Of a DNA stretch of 64,000 nucleotides, positions 48,896 through 60,132 are shown piece after piece (positions within the stretch are counted from its first letter, which is position 1; the number at the start of each line of letters is the position of its first letter). The position numbers and the translations under genes were made by a program. Source of the DNA: Rubrivivax gelatinosus IL144 (lineage in GTDB: Bacteria > Pseudomonadota > Gammaproteobacteria > Burkholderiales > Burkholderiaceae_C); assembly GCF_000284255.1 (NCBI RefSeq), contig NC_017075.1:3782001-3846000 (forward strand), written 5' to 3'. The notes beneath the pieces are model-generated. The model searched no databases. It had not been told where the DNA came from and was given only the letters and a program-made list of their open reading frames with translations.

Positions 48896-49944
48896 AGACC
48901 GACTACCAACGCCCGATCGACTGGCGCCAGGGCCGCGTCGACCTCAACCACGGCGCCGGCGGGCGTGCCGCCGCGCAACTCGTCGACGAACTTTTCGCAC
49001 GCGCCTTCGACAACGAATGGCTGCGCCAGGGCGACGACGGCGCGGCGCTGCCGGCGCCGCCGCCCGGTCACCGCCTGGTGATGGCAACCGACGGCCACGT
49101 CATCTCGCCGCTGTTCTTCCCCGGTGGCGACATCGGCGGCCTGGCGGTGCACGGCACCGTCAACGACGTCGCGATGCTGGGCGCCACGCCGCTGTACCTG
49201 GCGGCCAGCTTCATCCTCGAAGAAGGTTTTGCGCTCGCCGAGCTGAAGACCATCGTCGAGTCGATGGCCGCCGCGGCGCGCGAAGCCGGCGTCGCCATCG
49301 TCACCGGCGACACCAAGGTCGTCGAACGCGGCAAGGGCGACGGCGTCTTCATCACGACGACCGGCGTCGGCGCCCTGCCGCCCGGGCGCGCGATCGGCGG
49401 CGCCAACGCGCGGCCGGGCGACGTGGTGCTGCTGTCGGGCACGATCGGCGAACACGGCGTCGCGGTGCTGTCGCAGCGCGAGTCGCTGGAGTTCGAGACG
49501 CGCATCGTCTCCGACACCGCGGCGCTGAACGGCCTGGTCGCGGCGATGCTGGCCGCGGTGCCCGAAGGCGCGGTGCGCACGCTGCGCGACCCGACACGCG
49601 GCGGCGTCGCGACGACGCTCAACGAGATCGCGCGCCAGTCGGGTGTCGGCCTGCACCTGGACGAAGCGGCGATCCCGATGCAGGCGCAGGTGGCCGCGGC
49701 CTGCGAGCTGCTGGGGCTGGACCCGCTGTACGTCGCCAACGAAGGCAAGCTGCTGGCCGTCGCCGCGTCCGAGCACGCCGAGGCGCTGCTGGCGGCGATG
49801 CGCGCCCACCCGCGCGGCCGCGACGCCGCGATCATCGGCCGCGTCGTCGCCGACGAACGCCGCTTCGTGCAGATGACGACGCGGCTGGGCGGGCGGCGCA
49901 TCGTCGACTGGCTGTCGGGCGAACAGCTGCCGCGCATCTGCTGA
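48892..49944 (+). CDS. hypE: Carbamoyl dehydratase HypE
   Basis: 350 residues, PurM/AIR-synthase fold: LNHGAGGRAAAQLV, GDDGAAL, ATDGHVISPLFFPGGDIG, NDVAMLGATPLYL, TGDTKVVERG and RDPTRGGVATTLNEIA. It ends in PRIC; the C-terminal Cys350 receives the carbamoyl group from HypF and is dehydrated to the thiocyanate that donates cyanide. Last hyp gene; a 206-bp gap follows. Confidence 0.97.
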   Translation: MKTDYQRPIDWRQGRVDLNHGAGGRAAAQLVDELFARAFDNEWLRQGDDGAALPAPPPGHRLVMATDGHVISPLFFPGGDIGGLAVHGTVNDVAMLGATPLYLAASFILEEGFALAELKTIVESMAAAAREAGVAIVTGDTKVVERGKGDGVFITTTGVGALPPGRAIGGANARPGDVVLLSGTIGEHGVAVLSQRESLEFETRIVSDTAALNGLVAAMLAAVPEGAVRTLRDPTRGGVATTLNEIARQSGVGLHLDEAAIPMQAQVAAACELLGLDPLYVANEGKLLAVAASEHAEALLAAMRAHPRGRDAAIIGRVVADERRFVQMTTRLGGRRIVDWLSGEQLPRIC

Positions 49945-50150
49945 TCGGCATCGACGCCACGTTGGCCGGCCGCAGCTCCCGCGACCGCGGGGATGGCGGC
50001 CGTCTCATCGTTCCATGACGGTACGACACGGCATTTGACGGCGTGAGTGACCGCTAGCATCGGTTCGTCCCGCGTCCGACGGCGGACATCGCACCCCAGC
50101 CGGCCGGTGGCGGCTCGCCACCGAGCAGACCCACCGTCAGAAGGATGCCG
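49945..50150 (+). promoter_or_regulatory. Gap after hypE with a promoter-like element
   Basis: 206 bp without a gene. TAGCAT at 50055-50060 could be the -10 of the lipoprotein gene that follows, with TTGACG at about 50035 too close (14-base spacer) to be a good -35. No intrinsic terminator for the hyp genes was found. Confidence 0.35.
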
Positions 50151-51491
50151 ATGTTCACCACTCCGTCGCGCGCATGGACGCGCCTGTTCTGCTGCGTGGC
50201 CGCCGCCGCGGCCCTGAGCGCCTGCGGTGGTGGCGGTGGTGGTGCCAGCGACGGCGATCTGGAGGTCACGTTCAGCTACCAGAACGCCGACCAGAGCTTC
50301 CCGGTGATGACCGCACCGAAGTTGACGCCGGTGCTGCAGGGTCTGAAAGGCAACACCCCGCACTGCAGCCTGAGGCCCGAGAGCACGCTGCCCGACGGCG
50401 TCACCCTCGGCGAAGACTGCCGGCTTCGGGGCATCGCGACGACGACCGGGGTCTACAACGGCTGGGTGGACCTGAGCGTCAGCGGCCACGCAGGCACGGC
50501 TTCCGCGCTCTACGTCTTCTCGATCACTGCACCATTTATCGCGCCGACAGGCGCGGGCCCGCAGCTCACGCTCGAAGTCGGCGTCCCGCTGGACGCGGCC
50601 TCGCCGACGGCGCGGGTCGCGCAGATCTTTGGCTACGCCGACGGGGTCCCCGGCGACCGCCATTCTCTGAACCTGACCCAAGGCAGCCTGCCGCCCGGCA
50701 TGGCGCTGCGGCTCGACGAGCAGGGCAACGTGCTGCTGAGCGGAACCCCGACCCAGACCAGCCGCTACGACCTGGTGATGCGCTACACGCTGGAGCGCAG
50801 CGGGCGCTCGTTCCCGTCGACGCTGGAGTTCAGCGTCCAGGTCGACGCGAAGCCGCTGGCGCTGCACTACGACGGCTGCTGTCAGGCCTTCACCGGCGTG
50901 CCGATGAGCTTCACGCCGACGACCGACATCGTCGTCGGCGACGGCCAGACGCTGCGTTTCTCGCTCGGCGGCGCTGGCGCTCTGCCGGCAGGCCTTCAGC
51001 TCGACCCGGCGACTGGCACGATCTTCGGCACGCCGCAGACCGGCGGACGCGATAGCCTCGTCGGCTTCAGCGTCGTGGCGCAGGTGCTGCAGGACGGCGG
51101 CGTCGTCGCCCAGGTGGAGCGTTTCCTGGCGTTCTGGCCGGTCGGCGTCTTCGGCACCTACCCGGTGTCCTCGCAAGGCACGACGGCCTACTACGACGAA
51201 GTGCCGAACTCGCCGCCGTATCGGGTGACGTACCGGCTGAGCGCCGGCGTGCCGTTCACGATCGCGCCCGGGCCGATGTATGCCGCCCGCGACGGCGACG
51301 ACTACCGCTTCCGCCTCATCGGCTCGAGCGCCCAGAGCTCCGTCCCGGCCTGGCTCACGATCGATCCCGTCACCGGCGTGATCTCCGGCACGCGGCCAGA
51401 CGCCACGGGCTCGGCGCTCTTCATGGTCGAGCTGACGCTGACGCGTGGCGGCGCCAGCTATCGGGTGAACCAGTCCTGGGCCATCGACTGA
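50151..51491 (+). CDS. Lipoprotein with putative-Ig (He_PIG-like) repeats
   Basis: 446 residues. Signal peptide with lipobox ALSAC and a run of six Gly after the lipidated Cys. At least three repeats share the He_PIG pattern of a PxGLxLdpxTGxIxGTP core: LPPGMALRLDEQGNVLLSGT, LPAGLQLDPATGTIFGTP and VPAWLTIDPVTGVISGTR. Such modules are found in bacterial surface proteins. ATG 50151 has the ribosome site agaagg at the right distance; ATG 50145 does not. Nothing links it to hydrogenase; it interrupts the cluster between hypE and hupR. Function unknown. Confidence 0.78.
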   Translation: MFTTPSRAWTRLFCCVAAAAALSACGGGGGGASDGDLEVTFSYQNADQSFPVMTAPKLTPVLQGLKGNTPHCSLRPESTLPDGVTLGEDCRLRGIATTTGVYNGWVDLSVSGHAGTASALYVFSITAPFIAPTGAGPQLTLEVGVPLDAASPTARVAQIFGYADGVPGDRHSLNLTQGSLPPGMALRLDEQGNVLLSGTPTQTSRYDLVMRYTLERSGRSFPSTLEFSVQVDAKPLALHYDGCCQAFTGVPMSFTPTTDIVVGDGQTLRFSLGGAGALPAGLQLDPATGTIFGTPQTGGRDSLVGFSVVAQVLQDGGVVAQVERFLAFWPVGVFGTYPVSSQGTTAYYDEVPNSPPYRVTYRLSAGVPFTIAPGPMYAARDGDDYRFRLIGSSAQSSVPAWLTIDPVTGVISGTRPDATGSALFMVELTLTRGGASYRVNQSWAID

Positions 51492-51608
51492 GCCGGCGGC
51501 CACTCGCCCGAGCACGGCGCTCGGCTGCGGAAAACGCGTAAAGCGCCACGCCCGCATCGCGGCTAGCATGGCCCCTGGCCGCCGAACCGGGCGGATGACC
51601 GCCCGCCG

Positions 51609-53101
<1,493 letters not shown>

Positions 53102-53105
<4 letters not shown>

Positions 53106-54106
53106 ACGCGCCGCTGGACGTGCTCTGGCTGCAGAGCGGCGGCTGCGGCGGCTGCAGCATGTCGCTGCTGTGCGCCGACACGCCCGACTTCCCGGCGCTG
53201 CTGGCCGACGCCGGCCTGCGCCTGCTGTGGCACCCCTCGCTGTCGCGCGCCAGCGGCGACGAGGTCACGGCGCTGCTCGACGAGATCGCCAACGGCCGCC
53301 GGCCGCTGGACGTGCTGGTCGTCGAAGGCGCGCTGCTGCGCGGCCCCAACGGCAGCGGGCGCTTCCACCTGCTGGCCGGCACCGGCGTGCCGATGATCTC
53401 CTGGGTGCGCCGGCTGGCCGCGCAGGCGCGCCACGTCGTCGCGGTCGGCAGCTGCGCCGCCTGGGGCGGCGTGACCGCCGGCGGCGCCAACCCCACCGAA
53501 GCCTGCGGCCTGCAGTACGAGGACGAACTGGCCGGCGGCCTGCTCGGCGCCGGGTTCCGCGCCGCCGGCGGGCTGCCGGTGGTCAACATCGCCGGCTGCC
53601 CGACACACCCGGGCTGGGTGCTGGAGACGCTGATGGCGCTGGCCGACGGCTCGCTGGCCGCCGCCGACCTCGACGCGCTGCAGCGCCCGCGTTTCTACGC
53701 CGACCAGCTGGTGCACCACGGCTGCACGCGCAACGAGTACTACGAGTTCAAGGCCAGCGCCGAACGGCCGTCCGACCTGGGCTGCATGATGGAACACCTG
53801 GGCTGCAAAGGCACTCAGGCGCACGCCGACTGCAACACCCGGCTGTGGAACGGCGAAGGTTCGTGCACACGCGGCGGCTACGCCTGCATCAGCTGCACCG
53901 AACCCGGTTTCCAGGAGCCGGGCCACGCCTTCGACAGCACGCCCAAGCTGGCCGGCATCCCGATCGGGCTGCCGACCGACATGCCCAAGGCCTGGTTCGT
54001 CGCGCTGTCCTCGCTGGCCAAGAGCGCGACGCCGCGGCGCGTGAAGCAGAACGCGGTGGCCGACCACGTCGTCGTGCCGCCGGCGATCCGGCGCACGCGC
54101 AAGTGA
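53102..54106 (+). CDS. hupU: Regulatory (H2-sensing) hydrogenase small subunit
   Basis: 334 residues. No Tat signal, as expected for the cytoplasmic sensor (HupU/HoxB). Fe-S ligands: SGGCGGCSM, GSCAAWGG, IAGCPTHPGW, HHGCTRNEYYEF and GYACISC. The positions of the extra cysteines found in HupS are Gly here, so the proximal cluster is the standard type. GTG 53102 overlaps the hupR stop. Senses H2 together with HupV. Confidence 0.94.
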
Positions 54107-54116
54107 GGCCGCCGGC

Positions 54117-54122
54117 CAGAAT
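54117..54122 (+). promoter_or_regulatory. Possible -10 directly before hupV
   Basis: CAGAAT at 54117-54122 lies six bases before ATG 54129, the same geometry as TAGAAT before gmk and TAGATT before spoT. No ribosome site is close to this ATG (gagg is about 20 bases away). Confidence 0.25.
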
Positions 54123-54128
54123 CGCCGC

Positions 54129-55583
54129 ATGAGTCGTTTGATCGTCGGCCCCTTCAACCGCGTGGAGGGCGACCTGGAAGTGCGGCTGGACGTCGCCGAC
54201 GGCCGCGTCGCCTCGGCCGAGGTGGTGTCGCCGATGTACCGCGGTTTCGAACAGATGCTGGTCGGCCGCCCGGCGATGGACGCGCTGGTCGTCGTGCCGC
54301 GCATCTGCGGCATCTGCTCGGTGTCGCAGTCGGTCGCCGCGGCCCGGGCGCTGGCCGCGGCGGCCGGCGTGACGCCGCCGCCCAACGGCGTGCACACCAC
54401 CAACCTGATGCTGGGCACCGAGAACGCGGCCGACCACCTGTCGCACTTCTATCTGTTCTTCATGCCCGACTTCACCCGGCCGGCCTACGCCGCTCGGCCG
54501 TGGTTCGCCGAAGCCGAACGGCGTTTCGCCGCGCTCGCCGGCGTGCAGGCACGCAAGGCGCTGGCCGCGCGCCAGCGCTGGTTCGAGCTGCTGGGCACGC
54601 TGGGCGGCAAGTGGCCGCACACGCAGAGCATCCAGCCGGGCGGCAGCTCGCGTGCGATCGAAGCCGCCGAACGCCTGCGGCTGCTGGCGCGCGTGCGCGA
54701 GTTCCGCGCCTTCCTGGAGCAGGAACTCGTCGGTGCGCCGCTGGAAGAGCTGCTGGCGCTGCACGACGAGGCGGCGCTGGAGCGCTGGCGTGCCGCGGCG
54801 CCGGGGCGTGGCGACTTGCGGCTCTGGCTGGACATCGCGGCTGACCTCGGCCTGGCGACGCTGGGCCCCGGCCCCGGCCGGCTGCTGGGCTACGGCGGCT
54901 TCGTGCAGCCCGACGGCGGCCACGCCTTCCCGCCCGGCGTCTGGGAGGACGGCCGCATCGTGCCGCTGGACCTGGCGACGATCACCGAGGACGCGACCCA
55001 CGCCTGGCTGGCCGACGCGCCCGAAGGCGCGCTGCATCCCAGCGTCGGCCTGACGCGCCCCGACGCCGACAAACCCGGCGGCTACACCTGGAACAAGGCG
55101 CCGCGCCTGGCCGGCCGGGTCGTCGAGACCGGCGCGCTGGCGCGGCAGCTGCTGGCCGGCCAGCCGCTGGTGACGGACTTCGTCGCGCGCCACGGCTGCG
55201 GCGTCGCGGCGCGTGTGCTGGCGAGGCTGGTCGAGCTGGCGCGGCTGCCGGGGCTGATGGAGCAGGCGCTGGCGGCGATCGTGCCGCGCGAGCCGTTCCA
55301 CGTCGCGACGCGGCTGCCCGACGAAGCCGAAGGCTGCGGTCTCACCGAAGCCGCACGCGGCGCGCTCGGCCACTGGCTGCGGCTGGAGCGCGGGCGCATC
55401 GCCAGCTGGCAGATCGTCGCGCCGACGAGCTGGAACTTCTCGCCGCGCGACGCGGCCGGCGTGCCCGGCGCGCTGGAAGCGGCGCTGGTCGGCGCGCCGG
55501 TCTCAGCCGGCGAGACGACGCCGGTCGCGGTTCAGCACGTCGTGCGTTCGTTCGATCCGTGCATGGTCTGCACGGTCCATTGA
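54129..55583 (+). CDS. hupV: Regulatory (H2-sensing) hydrogenase large subunit
   Basis: 484 residues. Active-site ligands RICGIC (Cys60, Cys63) and DPCMVC (Cys478, Cys481). The protein ends at CTVH, with no cleavable C-terminal peptide, the hallmark of HupV/HoxC regulatory hydrogenases. Also NGVHTTNLMLGTENAADHLS and LGTLGGKWPHTQSIQPGG. It signals H2 to a histidine kinase, but no hupT/hoxJ follows; the next gene is a convergent cbb gene 10 bp away. Confidence 0.95.
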   Translation: MSRLIVGPFNRVEGDLEVRLDVADGRVASAEVVSPMYRGFEQMLVGRPAMDALVVVPRICGICSVSQSVAAARALAAAAGVTPPPNGVHTTNLMLGTENAADHLSHFYLFFMPDFTRPAYAARPWFAEAERRFAALAGVQARKALAARQRWFELLGTLGGKWPHTQSIQPGGSSRAIEAAERLRLLARVREFRAFLEQELVGAPLEELLALHDEAALERWRAAAPGRGDLRLWLDIAADLGLATLGPGPGRLLGYGGFVQPDGGHAFPPGVWEDGRIVPLDLATITEDATHAWLADAPEGALHPSVGLTRPDADKPGGYTWNKAPRLAGRVVETGALARQLLAGQPLVTDFVARHGCGVAARVLARLVELARLPGLMEQALAAIVPREPFHVATRLPDEAEGCGLTEAARGALGHWLRLERGRIASWQIVAPTSWNFSPRDAAGVPGALEAALVGAPVSAGETTPVAVQHVVRSFDPCMVCTVH

Positions 55584-55593
55584 ACAGGAAGGC

Positions 55594-56328
55594 TCAGGCC
55601 GCGGCCGCGCTGCCCTGCACCGCCTTCGCGTGCCAGTCGCGCAGCTGCTGCAGGCGCACGCCTTCGAGGCTGGGCAGGTCGCCGACGGTGCCGGGGATCG
55701 TCGCGGTGCCGGTGTAGCGGCTGCGCACCAGCAGCACCGGCACGCCGGCGGCCGCCGCGGCTTCGACGCCCATGCGCGAATCCTCGACCGCCAGGCATTC
55801 GTGCGGTTCCAGGCGCATGCGCTCCAGCACCCAGCGGTAGATGTCCGGTGCCGGTTTCTTGTTCGGCACCGCGTCGCCGGCGCCGACGATCTCGAACAGC
55901 CGGTGGCCGCGGCCGCCCAGCGTGACGTCGATCAGCTGGGTGACGTTGGCCGGCGTCGTCGTCGTCGCGATCGCCTGGCGCAAGCCGGCGGCCTGGGCGT
56001 CGTCGAGCAGGCGAGAGACGCCCGGGCGCAGCCCGACCGCGCGGCGCGCCAGCAGGTCGACGTAGATCGCGGTCTTGCGTTCGTGCAGCCGAGCCATGCG
56101 CGCGGCGGCTTCGGGCGCGGCGGCGGCCTGCGGGTCCACGCGTTCGAGCCAGGCCATCAGCCGCTCCTTGCCGCCGGTGACCTTGAGCAGGTCGCCGTAG
56201 AGCTCGCTGTCCCAGCGCCAGCGCAGGCCGGCTTCCTTGAACGCGAGGTTGAAGGCGACCCGGTGCCCATGGTCTTCGGTTTCGGCCAGAGTGCCGTCGA
56301 CGTCCCAGAGCAGCGCCTTCAAGGTCAT
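55594..56328 (-). CDS. cbbY: CbbY-type HAD phosphatase
   Basis: 244 residues. HAD motifs: LLWDVDGTLAETEDHGHRVA (nucleophile Asp in DVDGTL), ATTTTPANV, KKPAPDIY and AVEDSRMGVEAA. CbbY removes xylulose-1,5-bisphosphate, an inhibitor of RuBisCO, and is found with red-type enzymes together with CbbX. ATG 56328 gives the standard start. Last gene of the cbb operon, 19 bp after cbbA; its stop is 10 bp from the hupV stop. Confidence 0.9.
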   Translation of the reverse strand: MTLKALLWDVDGTLAETEDHGHRVAFNLAFKEAGLRWRWDSELYGDLLKVTGGKERLMAWLERVDPQAAAAPEAAARMARLHERKTAIYVDLLARRAVGLRPGVSRLLDDAQAAGLRQAIATTTTPANVTQLIDVTLGGRGHRLFEIVGAGDAVPNKKPAPDIYRWVLERMRLEPHECLAVEDSRMGVEAAAAAGVPVLLVRSRYTGTATIPGTVGDLPSLEGVRLQQLRDWHAKAVQGSAAAA

Positions 56329-56347
56329 GGTGGTTTCCCCGTTCGCG

Positions 56348-57361
56348 TCAGCCGCGCCCACGACCCAACCGGGAGGCCTGCCCGGCGCAGCCGAAGGCCT
56401 CGAAGCGGTCCCGGCAGATGTCGCGCGCGGCCGCGGTTGCAGCCTTCAAAAACGCGCGAGGATCGAACTCTTCCGGTTTTTCCGCCATGACTTTTCTCAT
56501 GGCACCGGTCATCGCGAGCCGGATGTCGGTGTCGATGTTGATCTTGCGCACACCATGGCGGATGCCGCGCACGATTTCTTCGACCGGCACGCCGTAGGTC
56601 TCGCGGATCGCGCCGCCGTGCTGGCGGATGATCGCCAGCCACTCCTGCGGCACGCTGGAGCTGCCGTGCATCACGAGGTGGGTGTTCGGGATCTTCGCGT
56701 GGATCGCGGCGATGCGGTCGATGGCCAGGATGTCGCCGGTGGGCTGGCGGGTGAACTTGTAGGCGCCGTGGCTGGTGCCGATGGCGATCGCCAGCGCGTC
56801 GACGCCGGTGCGCGCGACGAAGTCGGCGGCCTGCTCGGGGTCGGTCAGCAGCTGGGCGTGGTCGAGCGTGCCTTCGGCGCCGACACCGTCTTCCTCGCCG
56901 GCGGTGCCGGTCTCCAGCGAGCCCAGGCAGCCGAGTTCGCCTTCGACGCTGACGCCGACGGCACGCGCGATCTCGACGACGCGGCGCGTGACCTCGACGT
57001 TGTAGTCGTAGCTGGCCGGCGTCTTCTGGTCCTCGCGCAGCGAGCCGTCCATCATCACGCTGGTGAAGCCCGAGCGGATGGCCTGCACGCAGACCGCCGG
57101 CGAGGCGCCGTGGTCCTGGTGCAGGCAGATCGGCGTCGCCGGGTACTGCTCGACGGCGGCCTCGACCAGCTTGCGCAGGAAAGGCTCGCCGGCGTATTTG
57201 CGCGCCCCGGCACTGGCCTGCAGGATCACCGGCGCGTCGCAGGCCTGGGCGGCCTGCAGGATCGCCTGGATCTGCTCCATGTTGTTGACGTTGAAGGCCG
57301 GCACGCCGTAGTCGTGTTCGGCGGCGTGGTCGAGCAGCGGGCGCAGCGCGATGAGAGGCAT
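56348..57361 (-). CDS. cbbA: Class II fructose-1,6-bisphosphate aldolase
   Basis: 337 residues. Zinc-dependent aldolase: [28 protein letters not shown] (catalytic Asp and zinc His), [42 protein letters not shown] and [11 protein letters not shown]. Makes fructose- and sedoheptulose-bisphosphates in the Calvin cycle. It follows cbbZ after a 78-bp gap that contains a 7-bp hairpin. Confidence 0.95.
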   Translation of the reverse strand: MPLIALRPLLDHAAEHDYGVPAFNVNNMEQIQAILQAAQACDAPVILQASAGARKYAGEPFLRKLVEAAVEQYPATPICLHQDHGASPAVCVQAIRSGFTSVMMDGSLREDQKTPASYDYNVEVTRRVVEIARAVGVSVEGELGCLGSLETGTAGEEDGVGAEGTLDHAQLLTDPEQAADFVARTGVDALAIAIGTSHGAYKFTRQPTGDILAIDRIAAIHAKIPNTHLVMHGSSSVPQEWLAIIRQHGGAIRETYGVPVEEIVRGIRHGVRKINIDTDIRLAMTGAMRKVMAEKPEEFDPRAFLKAATAAARDICRDRFEAFGCAGQASRLGRGRG

Positions 57362-57372
57362 GGCAACTCCTG

Positions 57373-57392
57373 CGTCACGGACGGACGTGACG
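57373..57392 (-). other. Hairpin between cbbZ and cbbA
   Basis: CGTCACG at 57373-57379 and CGTGACG at 57386-57392 form a 7-bp perfect stem with a 6-base loop in the longest gap of the cbb operon. It could be a processing or stability element that sets cbbA-cbbY expression apart. No U-tract. Confidence 0.35.
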
Positions 57393-57439
57393 TCTTCGTG
57401 TGGGAACGGGAACGGCGCCGCGGCCGGCGCCGGGCGGGA

Positions 57440-58105
57440 TCAGTGGATCGGACGCCGGGCTTCGCCGCCGGCGAGCGAACGCGGGTCGAACTCGGCCAGC
57501 GAGCCGACGAAGGCATCGGGACGGTCGGCGCCGGCGAACTCGCCGGCCGGGTAGCCGTGGCCCACGATCCAGGCACGCAGGCCGGCGGCGCGCGCGGTGC
57601 GCACGTCGGTGACCGAGTCGCCGAGCAGCGCGGCCTCCTCGGCCGGCACGTCCAGCGCGGCCAGCGCGTGGCCGGCGACCGCCGGGTCGGGCTTGCGCAC
57701 CGTCAGCGAGTCGCCGGCGACGAGCAGGTCGAACAGGTCGGCGATGTCGTGGCGCGCCAGCAGGCGGTGGGCGAAGGCGGCTTCCTTGTTGGTCAGCACC
57801 GCCAGGCGCACGCCGTCGCCGGCCAGGCGCTGCAGCAGCTCGCGCGCGCCGGGGAACAGCGTGCTGTGCAGCCCGCAGACCTCGCTGTAGACCAGCGAGA
57901 AGTGCTGCCACACGGCTTCGTCCACCGGCCCGCCGAAGGCCTTCTCCACGAGCGCGCGCGCGCCGTCGCCGATCCAGCCGCGCACCGTCTCCTCGTCCAC
58001 CGTCTCGCGCTGCCAGGCGCGCAAGGTGGCGTTGAGCGCCAGCGCCAGCTCGGGCGCGGTGTCGACGAGGGTGCCGTCGAGGTCGATCAGCAGGGCGCGC
58101 AGCAT
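57440..58105 (-). CDS. cbbZ: Phosphoglycolate phosphatase
   Basis: 221 residues. HAD hydrolase with LLIDLDGTLVDTAPELALAL, AVLTNKEAAFAHRLL, VRKPDPAVAGHAL and ALLGDSVTDVRTARAAG, the Gph/CbbZ pattern. Removes 2-phosphoglycolate made by the RuBisCO oxygenase reaction. The ribosome site aggag precedes ATG 58105. Between cbbT (23 bp) and cbbA. Confidence 0.93.
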   Translation of the reverse strand: MLRALLIDLDGTLVDTAPELALALNATLRAWQRETVDEETVRGWIGDGARALVEKAFGGPVDEAVWQHFSLVYSEVCGLHSTLFPGARELLQRLAGDGVRLAVLTNKEAAFAHRLLARHDIADLFDLLVAGDSLTVRKPDPAVAGHALAALDVPAEEAALLGDSVTDVRTARAAGLRAWIVGHGYPAGEFAGADRPDAFVGSLAEFDPRSLAGGEARRPIH

Positions 58106-58128
58106 CGTGGTCTCCTTCGGGAGGAAGG

Positions 58129-60132
58129 TCAGCCGAGGAGGCCGCGCACGGCCTCGGCGACACGTTCGGCGGTGATGCCGAAGTACTGGTAGAGCGTCGG
58201 CGCCGGCGCCGATTCGCCGAAGCTGGCGATGCCGACGACCGCACCGCGGCGGCCGACGTACTTGCGCCAGAAGTCCGGGTGCGCGGCCTCGACCGCCACC
58301 GCCGGCAGCTCCGGCGGCAGCACGGCGTCGACGTAGGCCGCGTCCTGGCGGTCGAAGACCGAGCTGCTGGGCATCGACACGACCCGCACCGGGATGCCCT
58401 CGGCGGCCAGCGCCGCCTGCGCCTGCAAGGCCAGGTGCAGCTCGGAGCCGGTGCCGATGATCACCGCGCGCGCGCCTTCGGCGTCGGCCAGCACGTAGCC
58501 GCCGCGCGCGATGTCGGCCGCACGTTCGGCGCCGGCCAGCGGCGGCAGGTTCTGGCGCGACAGCGCCAGCGCGCTGGGGCCGTCGTGGCGCGCGATCGCG
58601 CTGGCCCAGGCGACGGCGGTCTCGGCGGTGTCGGCCGGGCGCCAGACGTCCAGGTTCGGGATCAGGCGCAGCGAGGGCACGTGCTCGACGCTCTGGTGCG
58701 TCGGGCCGTCTTCGCCCAGGCCGATCGAGTCGTGGGTGAAGACGTGGATCACACGCTGCTTCATCAGCGCGGCCATGCGCACCGCGTTGCGGCTGTAGTC
58801 GCTGAAGGTCAGGAAGGTGCCGCCGTAGGGGATGAAGCCGCCGTGCAGCGCCATGCCGTTGAGCGCGGCGGCCATGCCGAACTCGCGCACGCCCCAGCTC
58901 AGGTGGTTGCCCGGCCGGTCACGGCCGGCGACGACGCAGCCCTTGAAGTTGGTCAGGTTGGAGCCGGTCAAGTCGGCCGAGCCGCCGAAAAGCTCGGGCA
59001 GGCCCGGGGCCAGCGCGTCCAGCGCGAGCTGGCTGGCCTTGCGCGTGGCGACGGTGCCGGCCGACGCGGCCAGCCTGGCGACGGCTTCGGCGGTGCGTTC
59101 GGCGTGGCCGGCCGGCAGGACGCCCGCCATGCGGCGCTCGAACTCGGCGGCGAGTTGCGGGTGCTCGGCGCGGTAGGCGGCGAAACGTGCCGTCCAGTCG
59201 GCGTGCGTCGCGGCGCCGCGTTCACGCTGGTCCCAGGCGGCGCGCAGCTCGTCGGGGATCTCGAACGGACCCCAGGGCCAGTCCAGCGCCTGGCGCATCG
59301 CCGCGACCTCGGCGGCGCCCAGCGGCGCGCCGTGCACGTCGTGGCCGCCGGCCTTGTTCGGCGCGCCCTTGCCGATCGTCGTCTTGCAGACGATCAGCGT
59401 CGGCTTACCGTCGGCGGCGTCGCCCTGGGCGCGCGCCGCGGTCATCGCGGCGTCGAGCGCGGCAGCGTCGTGGCCGTCTATCGGGCCGATGACGTTCCAG
59501 CCGTAGGCGCGGAAACGCGCCGGCGTGTCGTCGGTGAACCAGCCGTCGACGTGACCGTCGATCGAGATGCCGTTGTCGTCGTAGAGCGCGACCAGCTTGG
59601 ACAGGCGCAGCGTGCCGGCCAGCGAGCAGGCCTCGTGGCTGATGCCTTCCATCAGGCAGCCGTCGCCGTGGAAGACCCAGGTGCGGTGGTCGACGACGGT
59701 GTGGCCCGGGCGGTTGAACTCGGCGGCCAGCAGCTTCTCGGCCAGCGCCATGCCGACGGCGTTGGCCAGGCCCTGGCCCAGCGGGCCGGTCGTCGTCTCG
59801 ACGCCCGGCGTGATGCCGACCTCGGGGTGGCCGGCAGTCTTGCTGTGCAGCTGGCGGAAGCGCTTCAGCTCGTCGAGCGGGAGCTCGTAGCCGCTGAGGT
59901 GCAGCAGGCCGTAGATCAGCATCGAGGCGTGGCCGTTGCTGAGCACGAAACGGTCGCGGTCGGCCCAGGCGGGTGCGGCCGGGTCGTGGCGCAGGTGGCG
60001 CGTCCACAGCACGGTGGCCATCTCGGCCATGCCCATCGGCGCGCCGGGGTGGCCGCTCTTGGCGGCCTCGACGGCGTCGACGGCCAGCACGCGCAGCGCG
60101 TCGGCCAGGCGGGTGGTGGTGGGCGCGCTCAT
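58129..60132 (-). CDS. cbbT: Transketolase
   Basis: 667 residues, the usual length. Thiamin-diphosphate enzyme: [73 protein letters not shown], and in the second half [30 protein letters not shown] and [14 protein letters not shown]. Transfers two-carbon units in regeneration of ribulose-5-phosphate. ATG 60132 shares one base with the cbbP stop (TGATG), so the two are coupled. Confidence 0.96.
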   Translation of the reverse strand: MSAPTTTRLADALRVLAVDAVEAAKSGHPGAPMGMAEMATVLWTRHLRHDPAAPAWADRDRFVLSNGHASMLIYGLLHLSGYELPLDELKRFRQLHSKTAGHPEVGITPGVETTTGPLGQGLANAVGMALAEKLLAAEFNRPGHTVVDHRTWVFHGDGCLMEGISHEACSLAGTLRLSKLVALYDDNGISIDGHVDGWFTDDTPARFRAYGWNVIGPIDGHDAAALDAAMTAARAQGDAADGKPTLIVCKTTIGKGAPNKAGGHDVHGAPLGAAEVAAMRQALDWPWGPFEIPDELRAAWDQRERGAATHADWTARFAAYRAEHPQLAAEFERRMAGVLPAGHAERTAEAVARLAASAGTVATRKASQLALDALAPGLPELFGGSADLTGSNLTNFKGCVVAGRDRPGNHLSWGVREFGMAAALNGMALHGGFIPYGGTFLTFSDYSRNAVRMAALMKQRVIHVFTHDSIGLGEDGPTHQSVEHVPSLRLIPNLDVWRPADTAETAVAWASAIARHDGPSALALSRQNLPPLAGAERAADIARGGYVLADAEGARAVIIGTGSELHLALQAQAALAAEGIPVRVVSMPSSSVFDRQDAAYVDAVLPPELPAVAVEAAHPDFWRKYVGRRGAVVGIASFGESAPAPTLYQYFGITAERVAEAVRGLLG

